A stretch of DNA of 8,851 bases, taken from assembly GCA_026389955.1 (NCBI GenBank), contig JAPLGY010000326.1:1-8851 (forward strand), read 5' to 3'. The translations under genes and the position numbers were made by a program. A model generated the notes under the pieces. That model saw only the letters and a program-made list of their open reading frames with translations. It did no database searches and was not told the DNA's origin. Every line of letters begins with the position of its first letter. The first letter of the stretch is position 1. Shown here one piece after another: positions 1 to 6,951 of the stretch. Source of the stretch: Caldilinea sp. (lineage in GTDB: Bacteria > Chloroflexota > Anaerolineae > Caldilineales > Caldilineaceae).

Positions 1-271
1 GATCGTCGTCTCAAACGCACCCAGTCTGGTGGATAAATTGCCGCCCTCTTCTGCACTGACCGCCGTAGCGACTGCTACAGAACCGCCATCCACTACCGGC
101 AGGTAGAGCATACTTGAGACCATGCCGGTCATCTGCTCAGATGCTCGAATCTTGACACCGCTGCTCCCTGCTGCCTGGCCCTCAGCTGCCACACGGGACG
201 ATTCGGTCAGCACGAAGCCAACTGCCAGCACACACTGCCAGCACAAGGGTTGAGAGCCATACACGGCGCAT
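1..271 (-). CDS. Partial secreted protein gene with an apparent frameshift in the signal peptide
   Basis: Function is not recognised. An AAGGAG ribosome binding site (281-286) lies 9 bases before ATG 269-271, which starts MRRVWLSTLVLAV, a typical signal-peptide beginning. That frame stops at 182-184 after 29 codons. The next frame is open from there to the window edge and continues a natural export signal (GFVLTESSRVAA), followed by Ser/Gly/Ala-rich sequence with 'MLYLPVVDGG' and a further acidic stretch. Removing one base near 233 joins the two as ...LVLAVVLAVGFVLTESS. Removing one 13-base unit joins them as ...LVLAVGFVLTESS. The gene is therefore probably a frameshifted (pseudo)gene, a phase-variable gene, or a sequencing error. 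An alternative is a 119-codon frame from ATG 355-357 with no shift, but that start has no ribosome binding site and an unlikely N-terminus. The C-terminus is outside the window. Short 'YLPVV'-type motifs are frequent in Chloroflexota exported proteins (recollection, not checked). Confidence 0.55.
220..246 (-). repeat. Near-perfect tandem repeat in the signal-peptide region
   Basis: The 12-mer ACTGCCAGCACA (plus-strand reading) occurs at 221-232 and again at 234-245, separated by the single base C233. On the coding strand it encodes LAV-type hydrophobic residues. A clean 12-base duplication would keep the reading frame. The extra base makes the period 13 and shifts it. The repeat lies exactly where the reading frame breaks. 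Confidence 0.8.
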
Positions 272-318
272 AGGACGCTTCTCCTTTGGGGAACATCTCG
301 CAGGGATCTTTTCGGGAG

Positions 319-357
319 ATGCAGCAGGCGTACGCTCAGCCAGGGCACATGCTGCAT
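319..357 (-). repeat. Inverted repeat in the 5' leader of the secreted-protein gene
   Basis: ATGCAGCA (319-326) and TGCTGCAT (350-357) are perfect 8-base complementary arms around a 23-base loop. The loop contains the palindrome GCGTACGC (328-335). If transcription starts near 364, the structure lies in the leader about 50 bases before the ribosome binding site. A regulatory role is inference only. No known riboswitch or leader motif was recognised. Confidence 0.4.
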
Positions 358-370
358 ACTGCTACCGAAG

Positions 371-400
371 AGTATACAACAGATTGCGGCAAAATTCCAA
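371..400 (-). promoter_or_regulatory. Predicted sigma70-type promoter for the secreted-protein gene
   Basis: On the minus strand, TTGGAA (395-400) is followed after 18 bases by TATACT (371-376). These match the -35 and -10 consensus at 4 of 6 and 5 of 6 positions. The predicted start of transcription is near 364, giving a leader of about 93 bases to the ATG at 271. Inferred from sequence match only. Confidence 0.5.
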
Positions 401-629
401 AGAGGCCAAGTTCTATCCTTGCGGGGTACATGAATTTTACGCACCCAGTCAATCCACACCAGCTTCTAAAGTCATGCACCCCGATGGGGCGAAAAGTGGA
501 CTAAGAGAGCTCGTCGTGTCTGGGGTGCTTGTCGTGCTTTGGCGACGCCCCCTCCCTTACGGTCGGGGCTCCAAAAGAGCTTGTCCTGCCCCGTCAAGCG
601 CCTCGCTGGGGCGCCTGCATGGCGCTGGC
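401..629. other. Intergenic stretch with a GC-rich repeat-like block
   Basis: No convincing gene is seen on either strand between the secreted-protein promoter and the permease stop codon. The right half holds three imperfect copies of a short core: GCTCGTCGTGTC (509-520), GCTTGTCGTGCT (527-538) and GCTTGTCCTGCC (579-590). Between copies 2 and 3, GCCCC (547-551) and GGGGC (565-569) can pair around CTCCCTTACGGTC. This resembles dispersed REP-like elements in other GC-rich genomes (recollection only). A further hairpin, AGCGCC (597-602) with GGCGCT (621-626), lies just past the permease stop. No T-run follows in the leftward direction, so a standard terminator is not supported. Confidence 0.4.
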
Positions 630-1418
630 TTACCGCACCAGATAGACGATCGCCACCCCCACCCCCACCGCCACCACCCCCACACGCAGCAGCTGCGGAG
701 ACACCCGATGGGCCACTTTTCCTCCCAACACCCCCCCCACCAGCGCGCCGACCGCCATCACCGCAGCCGCAGGCCACAGCACCTGCCCCGTTCCGACAAA
801 CCACGTGGTCGCCGCCAGATTGACCGCCAACGCCAACACCTGCTTCAGCCCGTTCAGCCGTGTCAACGTGTCGTCGACCACCAATCCCAACACCGCCAAC
901 ACAATCACACTCAACCCGGCACCAAAATATCCGCCGTAGATCGCTGCCAAAAACACCGGGGGAACCGCCCAGACCGCCTGCACCCAGACCGGGTGGGCTG
1001 CCAGCTGACCCGACGCTTCAATCCGCCGGAGCACCCAACGCCGCACAGTCTCCTGCACCGACAGCAGCAGAGCGGCAAAAAGAATCAGATAGGGCACAAA
1101 GTCGCCAAAAACCTTCTCCCCAGTGGCTTGCAACAATACCCCCCCGACAACACCGCCCAACAGACCGGCAGGAACCAACAGCCGGATGCGCCCCACTTGC
1201 CCCCGCAGCTCCTGGCGCTGCGCCCAGGTGGCCCCCAGGTAGCCCGGCACCAGCGCCACCGTGTTGGTCATGTTGGCCACCAGCGGCGGCACCCCTGCGG
1301 CCAGCAGCGCAGGAAAGCTGATCAGGGTCCCTCCCCCCGCAATCGCATTGACCAGCCCGGCAGCCATCGCTGCCAGCACAAGCACCGCCACATCCAACCA
1401 TTCCAAGGAAACTGCCAT
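630..1418 (-). CDS. TauE/SafE (DUF81) family sulfite exporter-like permease
   Basis: This 262-residue integral membrane protein belongs to the TauE/SafE permease family, whose characterised members are implicated in export of sulfite, sulfoacetate or related organosulfur anions. The N-terminal segment (residues about 10-50, '[22 protein letters not shown]' region followed by '[15 protein letters not shown]') is the typical first half-repeat. 'GYFGAGLSV' near residues 163-171 is the matching element of the second half. Hydrophobic segments fill most of the chain, and length and pattern fit about eight helices. ATG 1418 is chosen because it has a purine-rich GGGAGG just upstream and begins directly at the first helix. 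The same frame stays open upstream to about 1637, but that part is antiparallel overlap with the hydrolase gene and looks non-coding. It lies 49 bases downstream of the lipoprotein gene on the same strand, so co-transcription is likely. The substrate cannot be read from sequence. Confidence 0.88.
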   Translation of the reverse strand: MAVSLEWLDVAVLVLAAMAAGLVNAIAGGGTLISFPALLAAGVPPLVANMTNTVALVPGYLGATWAQRQELRGQVGRIRLLVPAGLLGGVVGGVLLQATGEKVFGDFVPYLILFAALLLSVQETVRRWVLRRIEASGQLAAHPVWVQAVWAVPPVFLAAIYGGYFGAGLSVIVLAVLGLVVDDTLTRLNGLKQVLALAVNLAATTWFVGTGQVLWPAAAVMAVGALVGGVLGGKVAHRVSPQLLRVGVVAVGVGVAIVYLVR

Positions 1419-1467
1419 CGCCCTCCCTCTCTTTTTTTGAACGTCCGCCCCCGCCCCTCCTGCCCGG

Positions 1468-3861
1468 TCAGGGGTCGGCATAAAAAACGAGCGACGGTGT
1501 CGCCGAATCGCCGTACAAAAACAGCTCACGCCCCCCCACCCGCTGTTCCTGCTCCAGAATCCCGGCAGGGAACACACACGCCACCTCCGCAGCCGGCTCC
1601 AACGTCCCCAAAAGCAGCTGTTCTTTCTCGCGCGCATAGGCGGTCTCGTAGAGGTTGCAGCCCAACACCCCCAGCCACCTGCCCTGGTCGAAGCGCGCCG
1701 TCACCGGGGCGACCTGCAGGCTGGCCGGAAACCCCGCTTCACCAGCCGCAGGGAGGGCCACCAACCGCCAGTTTGGCCCTTCCAACGACAAATCTGGCTC
1801 CAACACACAGACCACCCCCGTGCCATCCGCAGTGCCCAACCACCTCCGATCGCCGCGGACCGTGACCTGCCGGGCATCTGCCAGTGCAGCCAAAAACGCT
1901 CTTTGCAGTTCCTGCGCTGTTCCGGTACAAGAATCGTTGTCGGCAACAGGGTCGCCGATCTCCAGACGATCTCCTGTCAACACAAAGTCCCCCGCATAGG
2001 TCCCGCACCCATCCAGGCCCACCACCCGCCCACGGCTGAAAAGCGCCGTGATCGGGGTGCCGGCAGCTGCTTCCCCAGCCCAGCCTTGAAGCAGCCACAT
2101 GCGTCCAGTCAACCGGACCGCCAGCGGCGGCTCCAACACATAGTCGATCGGCGCTGTACAGGGGGCTGCCACCGGCTGGCCCGGCGCTGCCAAAAACTGC
2201 AGCGCCAACTCCGCCACACACGCTCCTGTCTGGTAGAGAAGCGCATGGCCGTAGCCCGGCAGACGCTGCAGACGCGCATTCGGCAGCGACGCCGCAGCCA
2301 GCTCCGCCCAAAGCATCGGGGTCACGGTGTCCTGTGTGCCGGCCAGCAGCAACACCGGATGGGTGGCCGTCACCGGCCCCTTAAACGCCAGCGGCGCCGG
2401 CCCGATCCCCATCTCCCGACAGCGACGCTGGCTCGCAGAGACGCCGTCGGCAAAATCATAGGGGGGCAGCAAGGCAGGCAGCGGAATGACCGACTGGTTC
2501 TGGCGCACCAGGTCAGGATCCACAAAGGGAATCTCTTCCTGACAGTCGAAGATCGCCTTGACGTCCCCCAAGACATGGGGGACATAGAGCGCGATCGGAG
2601 CCCCGTAGGCAGCCAGAACCCGCTGCCGTTCGTAGGGAGTCATCCGAGCCGCCAGCTGCCAAAGATCGGCGGGGATCCGTCTGGCAGCCAGCAGCGCCAG
2701 CAAAGCCTGATGGCCAGGATCTTCCACCGGCAACCCCGCCACTTCACGGCGCAACGCTGCTGCCTGCTCAGACGACAGCGTCTGCAAAAACGTCTCAAAG
2801 CGCGGGAGGAATCGGTCAAAGGCGTACCCAGCTCCTGCCGCCGCCGGCGCATCCCCCAACTCCTGGTCCAGCAGCGCCCGATACGTGGCCGTCTCGCCAC
2901 GATCCAGCTCGTCGACAATCAAAGGGAGCAGCGCAACCTGATCGGGCCGCCCCGCCACCAGGTTGTTCAGCCTGTAGAGCGCGCCGGCCTCCAGCGGAAC
3001 ATGGCCGACCAACACCGCCGGCGGCGTTTCATCCAAACGGTTGAGCAAAGCCAGGAAACGGCCCGCCATCCCCCCAAAACGGCCGCGACAACGAGGGTTC
3101 TGTTCGCAGTCCACGTAGGGCCACAGTCTGGCTTGATAGTCGCCCAGCGCCTGCAGCTCATAGGTCAAAACCTCCGGGGCCACGGTCGAGTCCAGCACCG
3201 CCGCCCGCACAGCCTGCGGCTGCGAACGCATCATCTCCAATGCCAGCCGGGTGCCGTAAGAAACCCCCAACAGATCCGCCTGCACATAGCCGAGCGCAGC
3301 CAACAACTCGGCGGCATCTGCAGCCGCCTGGGTCGTGTTGAACGCCATCGGGTCCAGCCCACGGCCGCGCAGCGCCGCCATACAGCTGGGCCCCACCCCT
3401 TCATGGCCGCCGGAACGGCAGTCGATCCGGGGCTGCGAAAAACCAGCCCCACGCAGGTCGAAGAAAAGCAGATCCCGAGACCGACGCAACGGCGCCAGAA
3501 GCTCGGCCAACAACGGCACCTCGTAAACCCCCGACGCCCCAGGCCCGCCGGCCAGAAACAAAAGCGGAGGCTGCACCGGATCCGCAGCGTTCAGACGGGC
3601 AAAAAAAATTCCCAGCCGCACCCCCTCAGGCGCATCGCGCCGCTGGTCGACCGCCAACACCCCGCAGGTATACCCCTCCCCCTCCTCTTCACCCGCCAGT
3701 GCAAACGGACAGGGGGCCGCCGCCACCGGCCCCGGTGCTGCAGCCCCTGGTGGCCGGCACCCCCCCAGCCACAATACACTTCCCAACGCCACCGCCGACA
3801 AAGCAGCCAGACGTGCCGGCCAGCCCATCCGCAGCAGAATCCTTTTGACAGTTTGCTTCAC
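1468..3861 (-). CDS. Alpha/beta-hydrolase lipoprotein (TAP-like) with two C-terminal META domains
   Basis: Numbered from GTG 3861 (797 residues). An export signal ends in LGGC, so Cys35 is the probable lipidation site and the protein is probably membrane-anchored outside the cytoplasm. The hydrolase part (about 100-560) has the oxyanion region GGPGAS (105-110), nucleophile Ser201 in GVSYGT, Asp511 in GTQDTVTP and His539 in GYGHAL. This arrangement matches tripeptidyl aminopeptidase/proline iminopeptidase-like exported hydrolases with a TAP-like C-terminal domain. The tail, about 584-797, contains two copies of a META/HslJ-like fold, with '[12 protein letters not shown]' in the first and '[14 protein letters not shown]' plus '[11 protein letters not shown]' in the second. 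Family enzymes of this type are usually about 450-550 residues, so the tail is an addition. The start is uncertain: GTG 3879 and 3876 lie at or upstream of the predicted -10 box. ATG 3828 has AAAAGGA 11 bases before it and also gives a good signal peptide. The true substrate is unknown. Confidence 0.85.
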   Translation of the reverse strand: MKQTVKRILLRMGWPARLAALSAVALGSVLWLGGCRPPGAAAPGPVAAAPCPFALAGEEEGEGYTCGVLAVDQRRDAPEGVRLGIFFARLNAADPVQPPLLFLAGGPGASGVYEVPLLAELLAPLRRSRDLLFFDLRGAGFSQPRIDCRSGGHEGVGPSCMAALRGRGLDPMAFNTTQAAADAAELLAALGYVQADLLGVSYGTRLALEMMRSQPQAVRAAVLDSTVAPEVLTYELQALGDYQARLWPYVDCEQNPRCRGRFGGMAGRFLALLNRLDETPPAVLVGHVPLEAGALYRLNNLVAGRPDQVALLPLIVDELDRGETATYRALLDQELGDAPAAAGAGYAFDRFLPRFETFLQTLSSEQAAALRREVAGLPVEDPGHQALLALLAARRIPADLWQLAARMTPYERQRVLAAYGAPIALYVPHVLGDVKAIFDCQEEIPFVDPDLVRQNQSVIPLPALLPPYDFADGVSASQRRCREMGIGPAPLAFKGPVTATHPVLLLAGTQDTVTPMLWAELAAASLPNARLQRLPGYGHALLYQTGACVAELALQFLAAPGQPVAAPCTAPIDYVLEPPLAVRLTGRMWLLQGWAGEAAAGTPITALFSRGRVVGLDGCGTYAGDFVLTGDRLEIGDPVADNDSCTGTAQELQRAFLAALADARQVTVRGDRRWLGTADGTGVVCVLEPDLSLEGPNWRLVALPAAGEAGFPASLQVAPVTARFDQGRWLGVLGCNLYETAYAREKEQLLLGTLEPAAEVACVFPAGILEQEQRVGGRELFLYGDSATPSLVFYADP

Positions 3862-3867
3862 ACCCCA

Positions 3868-3873
3868 AGTATA
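3868..3873 (-). promoter_or_regulatory. Candidate -10 box for the lipoprotein gene
   Basis: TATACT on the minus strand lies 6 bases before GTG 3861, so transcription could begin at or next to that codon. No convincing -35 hexamer is present at 16-19 bases spacing, so an activator or a different sigma factor may be involved, or the match may be chance. If real, it excludes the upstream GTG codons at 3876 and 3879 as starts. Confidence 0.35.
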
Positions 3874-3886
3874 CACCACACCCAGC

Positions 3887-3916
3887 TTGACCGTCCTGAC
3901 CCGGATCGTTTACTAT
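3887..3916 (+). promoter_or_regulatory. Predicted promoter giving a leaderless glycosyltransferase mRNA
   Basis: TTGACC (3887-3892), an 18-base spacer and TACTAT (3911-3916) form a good sigma70-like promoter. Only 7 bases (TCTTGGT) separate the -10 box from ATG 3924, and no ribosome binding site is present. The transcript would start at or within a base or two of the ATG. Confidence 0.55.
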
Positions 3917-3923
3917 TCTTGGT

Positions 3924-4916
3924 ATGAATGAGCCCGCACCCTCCGCCAGACCTGTCTTTTCGCTGGTGATTCCCATCTGGAACGAACAGGCGGTCATTCC
4001 GGTGCTGTACGAACGGGTTGTCCAGGTGCTGGAGAGCACAGCCGAGCAGTGGGAAGTGCTTTTTGTCAACGACGGCAGCACCGACCGCAGCCTGGCGCTG
4101 CTGGTGGCCCTGCAGGCGAACGACCCCCGCGTCAAGGTGCTGAATTTCAGCCGCAACTTCGGCCACCAGATCGCCATCACCGCAGGCTGTGACTACGCAG
4201 AAGGCGATGCCGTGATCGTCATGGACGCCGACCTGCAGGATCCGCCTGAAGTGTTGCTGCGCATGATCGACCGATGGCGCGAGGGCTACGATGTCGCCTA
4301 CGCGGTCCGCACCAAACGCGCCGGGGAGACCCGCTTCAAGCTGTGGAGCGCCTCCTTGTTCTACCGGCTGATCCGCTCGATCGCCGAAATCGACATCCCG
4401 ATGGATGCCGGCGATTTCCGCTTGATGGACCGCAAGGTGGTGCTGGCCATGCGCGGGCTGCGCGAGAAAAATCGTTTTATGCGCGGGCTGAGCAGCTGGG
4501 TTGGCTTTAAACAGGTTGCAGTCGAGTATGAGCGGGCCGCACGCTACGCAGGAGAGACCAAATATCCGCTGCGCAAGATGGTGCGGCTCGCCTTCAACGC
4601 GATCACCAGCTTCAGCCACCTGCCGCTGCAGATGGCCACCTACACCGGCTTTTTTTTCGCCGGATTCAGCGGGCTGGGCATCGTGCTGGCGGTGATCATG
4701 CGCCTGTTTGGACACCAGCAGCTGCTGGGGCAGGCAACCACCCTGGTCAGCGTCTTGTTCCTGGGCGGCGTCCAGCTGATCTTTCTCGGGATCCTCGGCG
4801 AATACCTCGGCCGTATCTACGACGAAGTCAAAAACCGCCCCCTCTACATTGTGGCAGATACCTATGGGTGGGAAGAGAGTGCCAGACGTAAAACAGAGCC
4901 CCAATCGCCGCGTTGA
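3924..4916 (+). CDS. Family 2 glycosyltransferase, polyprenyl-phosphate sugar transferase type (DPM1/GtrB-like)
   Basis: The 330-residue enzyme has a cytoplasmic GT-A catalytic domain followed by two membrane helices. Visible motifs are VIPIWNE (15-21), the nucleotide-binding VNDGSTD (48-54), the DADLQDPPE metal-binding motif (101-109), [10 protein letters not shown] (160-169) and RFMRG (184-188). Hydrophobic segments lie at about 234-262 and 272-295, ending in [18 protein letters not shown]. This is typical of enzymes that transfer a sugar from a nucleotide donor to undecaprenyl phosphate for cell-surface glycan or lipid modification (GtrB, ArnC-like, dolichol-phosphate mannose synthase relatives). 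The sugar cannot be determined. ATG 3924 is used because the family N-terminus follows at once and a promoter ends just ahead. No Shine-Dalgarno sequence is present. It is divergent from the lipoprotein gene, and no flippase or GtrA partner is seen beside it. Confidence 0.9.
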   Translation: MNEPAPSARPVFSLVIPIWNEQAVIPVLYERVVQVLESTAEQWEVLFVNDGSTDRSLALLVALQANDPRVKVLNFSRNFGHQIAITAGCDYAEGDAVIVMDADLQDPPEVLLRMIDRWREGYDVAYAVRTKRAGETRFKLWSASLFYRLIRSIAEIDIPMDAGDFRLMDRKVVLAMRGLREKNRFMRGLSSWVGFKQVAVEYERAARYAGETKYPLRKMVRLAFNAITSFSHLPLQMATYTGFFFAGFSGLGIVLAVIMRLFGHQQLLGQATTLVSVLFLGGVQLIFLGILGEYLGRIYDEVKNRPLYIVADTYGWEESARRKTEPQSPR

Positions 4917-4919
4917 CCG

Positions 4920-4936
4920 AAAGCCAACCCGGCTTT
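4920..4936. repeat. Short perfect hairpin after the glycosyltransferase
   Basis: AAAGCC (4920-4925) and GGCTTT (4931-4936) pair fully around a 5-base AACCC loop, three bases after the glycosyltransferase stop codon. The position suits a transcript end, but no T-run follows on the plus strand, so termination is only a possibility. Confidence 0.4.
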
Positions 4937-4964
4937 GGCCAGAGAGAACACGGATAGGTATGTT
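4935..4964 (+). promoter_or_regulatory. Weak candidate promoter for the ATPase-TruD gene run
   Basis: TTGGCC (4935-4940), 18 bases, then TATGTT (4959-4964) each match the consensus at 4 of 6 positions. The 18-base spacing equals that of the two better promoters in the window. Transcription from near 4971 would leave about 24 leader bases before ATG 4995 and would exclude the upstream TTG 4935 as a start. Confidence 0.3.
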
Positions 4965-4994
4965 TGTCGACAGCCATGTGCGGAGTGTCACCTG

Positions 4995-5669
4995 ATGTTA
5001 CCTGTTTCACCTGCCCACCCTCCACAACCCGGGACCGACCTGGCCGGCTGTACGCCGGTGTTTCCGCCTCTGCCCGGCGCTACCCTGCAGACCAGCCACA
5101 AACTGGCCAGCCTGCAGACCCGTCAGCTGCTCTTCAACCGACTTGGCCAGCCCGGCCAGGTGCAAATTTACTCGGCAGAATGTCGCGCGGGCGAGCGTCT
5201 GCGCGCACAGCTCCTGGTTCCTGTGTTGCCCGCCGGCAGCGCGCTGGCGGCTGCCTTTGCGATTGTGGCGCAAAGCCTGCCGTACAGCGCCGATGTACAC
5301 AAACTGCCCTTCGCCTTGCCCGCCGGCTACAGCGCGGTCGTGGCCACCCCCCCTACCCAGCTGGCCGCCCCCATCCAAGACCCGCTGACACAAGTCAGCT
5401 ACTACCTCGGCCCTCTGATCGACACGCGCACCCTGGTCGGCGGCCGCGTCTACCTGGTCGTCTGGAGCCCCCACAACCACATGGGCAAATATGCCGTCAA
5501 GCTGGGACACCGCTGGCCGCTGCACTGGACCTACTGGGCGCAGCTGCCCTTCTATCTGTGGCAGATCCGCGGCTGGTTCGGGCTGAGCCGTGTGGCCCTG
5601 CTGGCCGCGCTGGCCACCCTGCTCGGGCTGGCCGCCGCAGGGGCGGGCTTCCTGCGGCGGCGCCGATGA
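4995..5669 (+). CDS. Unrecognised protein with one C-terminal membrane segment and RRRR tail
   Basis: This 224-residue protein has no confident family. Residues 1-30 are Pro-rich. The middle is a predicted beta-rich domain with '[23 protein letters not shown]' features (149-171), resembling exported beta-sandwich domains of the type 'G-x-Y-x-L-A-V-x-x-P...G-x-Y-x-L-x-V-G' (recollection of style, not a family call). A short aromatic stretch (174-195) leads into one hydrophobic helix (about 199-220) and a final RRRR. No N-terminal signal peptide is visible, although an RRRR-ending helix would suit an outside domain with an inside tail. It is either tail-anchored, with the domain inside, or its true N-terminus is lost or misread. 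The start is uncertain: ATG 4995 has no good ribosome binding site and TTG 4935 is an upstream alternative. The stop is 37 bases before the Get3/ArsA-type ATPase. Confidence 0.65.
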   Translation: MLPVSPAHPPQPGTDLAGCTPVFPPLPGATLQTSHKLASLQTRQLLFNRLGQPGQVQIYSAECRAGERLRAQLLVPVLPAGSALAAAFAIVAQSLPYSADVHKLPFALPAGYSAVVATPPTQLAAPIQDPLTQVSYYLGPLIDTRTLVGGRVYLVVWSPHNHMGKYAVKLGHRWPLHWTYWAQLPFYLWQIRGWFGLSRVALLAALATLLGLAAAGAGFLRRRR

Positions 5670-5691
5670 ACGCCCTACAGCCTGCAAAACC

Positions 5692-5698
5692 GGGAGGT
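5692..5698 (+). promoter_or_regulatory. Strong ribosome binding site of the ATPase gene
   Basis: GGGAGGT lies 8 bases before ATG 5707 and fixes that start. The reading frame is open further upstream to about 5590, but that portion overlaps the preceding gene and lacks such a site. Confidence 0.75.
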
Positions 5699-5706
5699 CA
5701 ACGCTG

Positions 5707-6927
5707 ATGCGCATCGTGCTCTATCTTGGCAAAGGAGGGGTCGGCAAGACCACAACCGCGGCGGCCTCTGCGCTGCGCTGCGCTGAACTGGGCCATCGCA
5801 CGCTGGTGGTCAGCACAGACATCGCCCACAGCCTGGCCGACAGCCTGGACATCAGCCTGGGCGCACAGCCTGTGAGGGTTGCCCCCCACCTCTACGCCCA
5901 AGAGATCAACGTGCTCGAAGAAGTTCGCACCCACTGGGGTCAAATCCAAGGGTATGTGGGCAGCCTGCTGCACAAACAGGGCATGAGCAAGGCCGTCGCC
6001 GAAGAGATGGCGATCCTCCCAGGGATGGAAGAGGTGGTCAGCCTGCTCCATATCCACAGACAAGCCCAGGCCGGCGAGTTTGACTGCGTGATCGTCGATG
6101 CCGCACCGACCGGGGAAACCATGCGCCTGCTCACTATGCCAGAAAGCTTTCAGTGGTATGTCGGCCGCCTGCGCGGGTGGAAGGAGACAACCCTCAAACT
6201 GGCCGGCAGCCTGTTCAGCCGCATGGCCCCAGAAAAAGATCTGTTTTCGGGGCTCAACAACCTGGTGGACGGCGTCAAAGCGCTGCAGAAGGTGTTGGTC
6301 GACCCTGCCGTGACCAGCTGTCGGGTCGTGTTGAACCCTGAAAAAATGGTGCTCAAAGAAGGCGCTCGCGCCGTCACCTATCTTTCCCTCTTCGGCTACC
6401 CGGTCGACGCCGCCGTGGTCAACCGCATCCTGCCCGGCATCACCAGCGATGGACACGGCACTGCCCAGGTCACCACCCCCAGCAGCGACAGCTACCTGCG
6501 CCGCCTGCAAGAACTTCAGGCACGCTACCTGGCAGAGATCGAACGGGATTTCTATCCGCTGCCCATCTTGCATTCTCCTTGGTACGACCAGGAAATGGTC
6601 GGTCTGGAGCGGCTGCGCCAGCTCGCCAGCACCCTCTTTGCCGATCGGGATCCGAGCCAGATCTTCTTTTGCGGGCAGACACAGTCGATCGTGGAAGAGG
6701 GCAGCGACTTTGTGCTGCGCCTGCCGCTGCCACAGGTCGAGCTGGAAAAGGTCAAGTTGACCAAACACGGGGACGAGCTGTTCATCCATCTTGGAAACTT
6801 CAAACGCGAGCTGCTGCTGCCATCGGTGCTGGCCCAACGCGAGGCCAACAGCGCCGCCTTCGCCGATGGGGTGCTCTCCATCCGGTTTCCGCAGCCGGCC
6901 GGCACCGACCAGAGAGCTTCTCCCTGA
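5707..6927 (+). CDS. ArsA/Get3-family ATPase with C-terminal HSP20-like domain (Get3d-like)
   Basis: The 406-residue protein has one ATPase domain. Visible motifs are the deviant Walker [10 protein letters not shown] (8-16), switch [14 protein letters not shown] (36-48, cf. DPAHSL in Get3), switch [14 protein letters not shown] (131-142) and VNRILP (238-243). The final part, about 334-396 ('[17 protein letters not shown]...[16 protein letters not shown]...[15 protein letters not shown]'), is the alpha-crystallin/HSP20-like domain found in a bacterial and plastid branch called Get3d. The four cysteines (25, 127, 205, 322) do not match the arsenite site of E. coli ArsA, there is only one nucleotide-binding domain, and no other ars gene is nearby. 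The Get3 CxxC zinc motif is also missing. Role in Get3d members is not settled; handling of hydrophobic clients is inferred from the fold. It follows the single-membrane-segment protein by 37 bases and precedes a methyltransferase by 24. Confidence 0.9.
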   Translation: MRIVLYLGKGGVGKTTTAAASALRCAELGHRTLVVSTDIAHSLADSLDISLGAQPVRVAPHLYAQEINVLEEVRTHWGQIQGYVGSLLHKQGMSKAVAEEMAILPGMEEVVSLLHIHRQAQAGEFDCVIVDAAPTGETMRLLTMPESFQWYVGRLRGWKETTLKLAGSLFSRMAPEKDLFSGLNNLVDGVKALQKVLVDPAVTSCRVVLNPEKMVLKEGARAVTYLSLFGYPVDAAVVNRILPGITSDGHGTAQVTTPSSDSYLRRLQELQARYLAEIERDFYPLPILHSPWYDQEMVGLERLRQLASTLFADRDPSQIFFCGQTQSIVEEGSDFVLRLPLPQVELEKVKLTKHGDELFIHLGNFKRELLLPSVLAQREANSAAFADGVLSIRFPQPAGTDQRASP

Positions 6928-6951
6928 ACTTCCAGACAGGAAACAAAGACA

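Noticed and set aside
1419..1637. N-terminal extension of the permease into the hydrolase gene
   Set aside because: The 73 extra residues are basic and unstructured and lie in a different frame of the hydrolase gene. ATG 1418 has a purine-rich site and starts at the first helix.
384..1865. Long plus-strand open frame (493 codons) over the permease and hydrolase
   Set aside because: Antisense to two recognisable genes, rich in Pro, Arg, His and Gln, without domains or a ribosome binding site. A codon-bias shadow in GC-rich DNA.
1903..3927. Plus-strand open frame of 674 codons opposite the hydrolase
   Set aside because: Same shadow pattern. The opposite strand carries an intact catalytic triad and a lipobox.
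4920..4936. Intrinsic terminator of the glycosyltransferase gene
   Set aside because: The hairpin is perfect but short and is not followed by a T-run, so it is listed only as an inverted repeat.
4935..4994. TTG start at 4935 for the single-membrane-segment protein
   Set aside because: It lies within a hairpin and in the -35 position of a candidate promoter, has no ribosome binding site, and adds no signal peptide.
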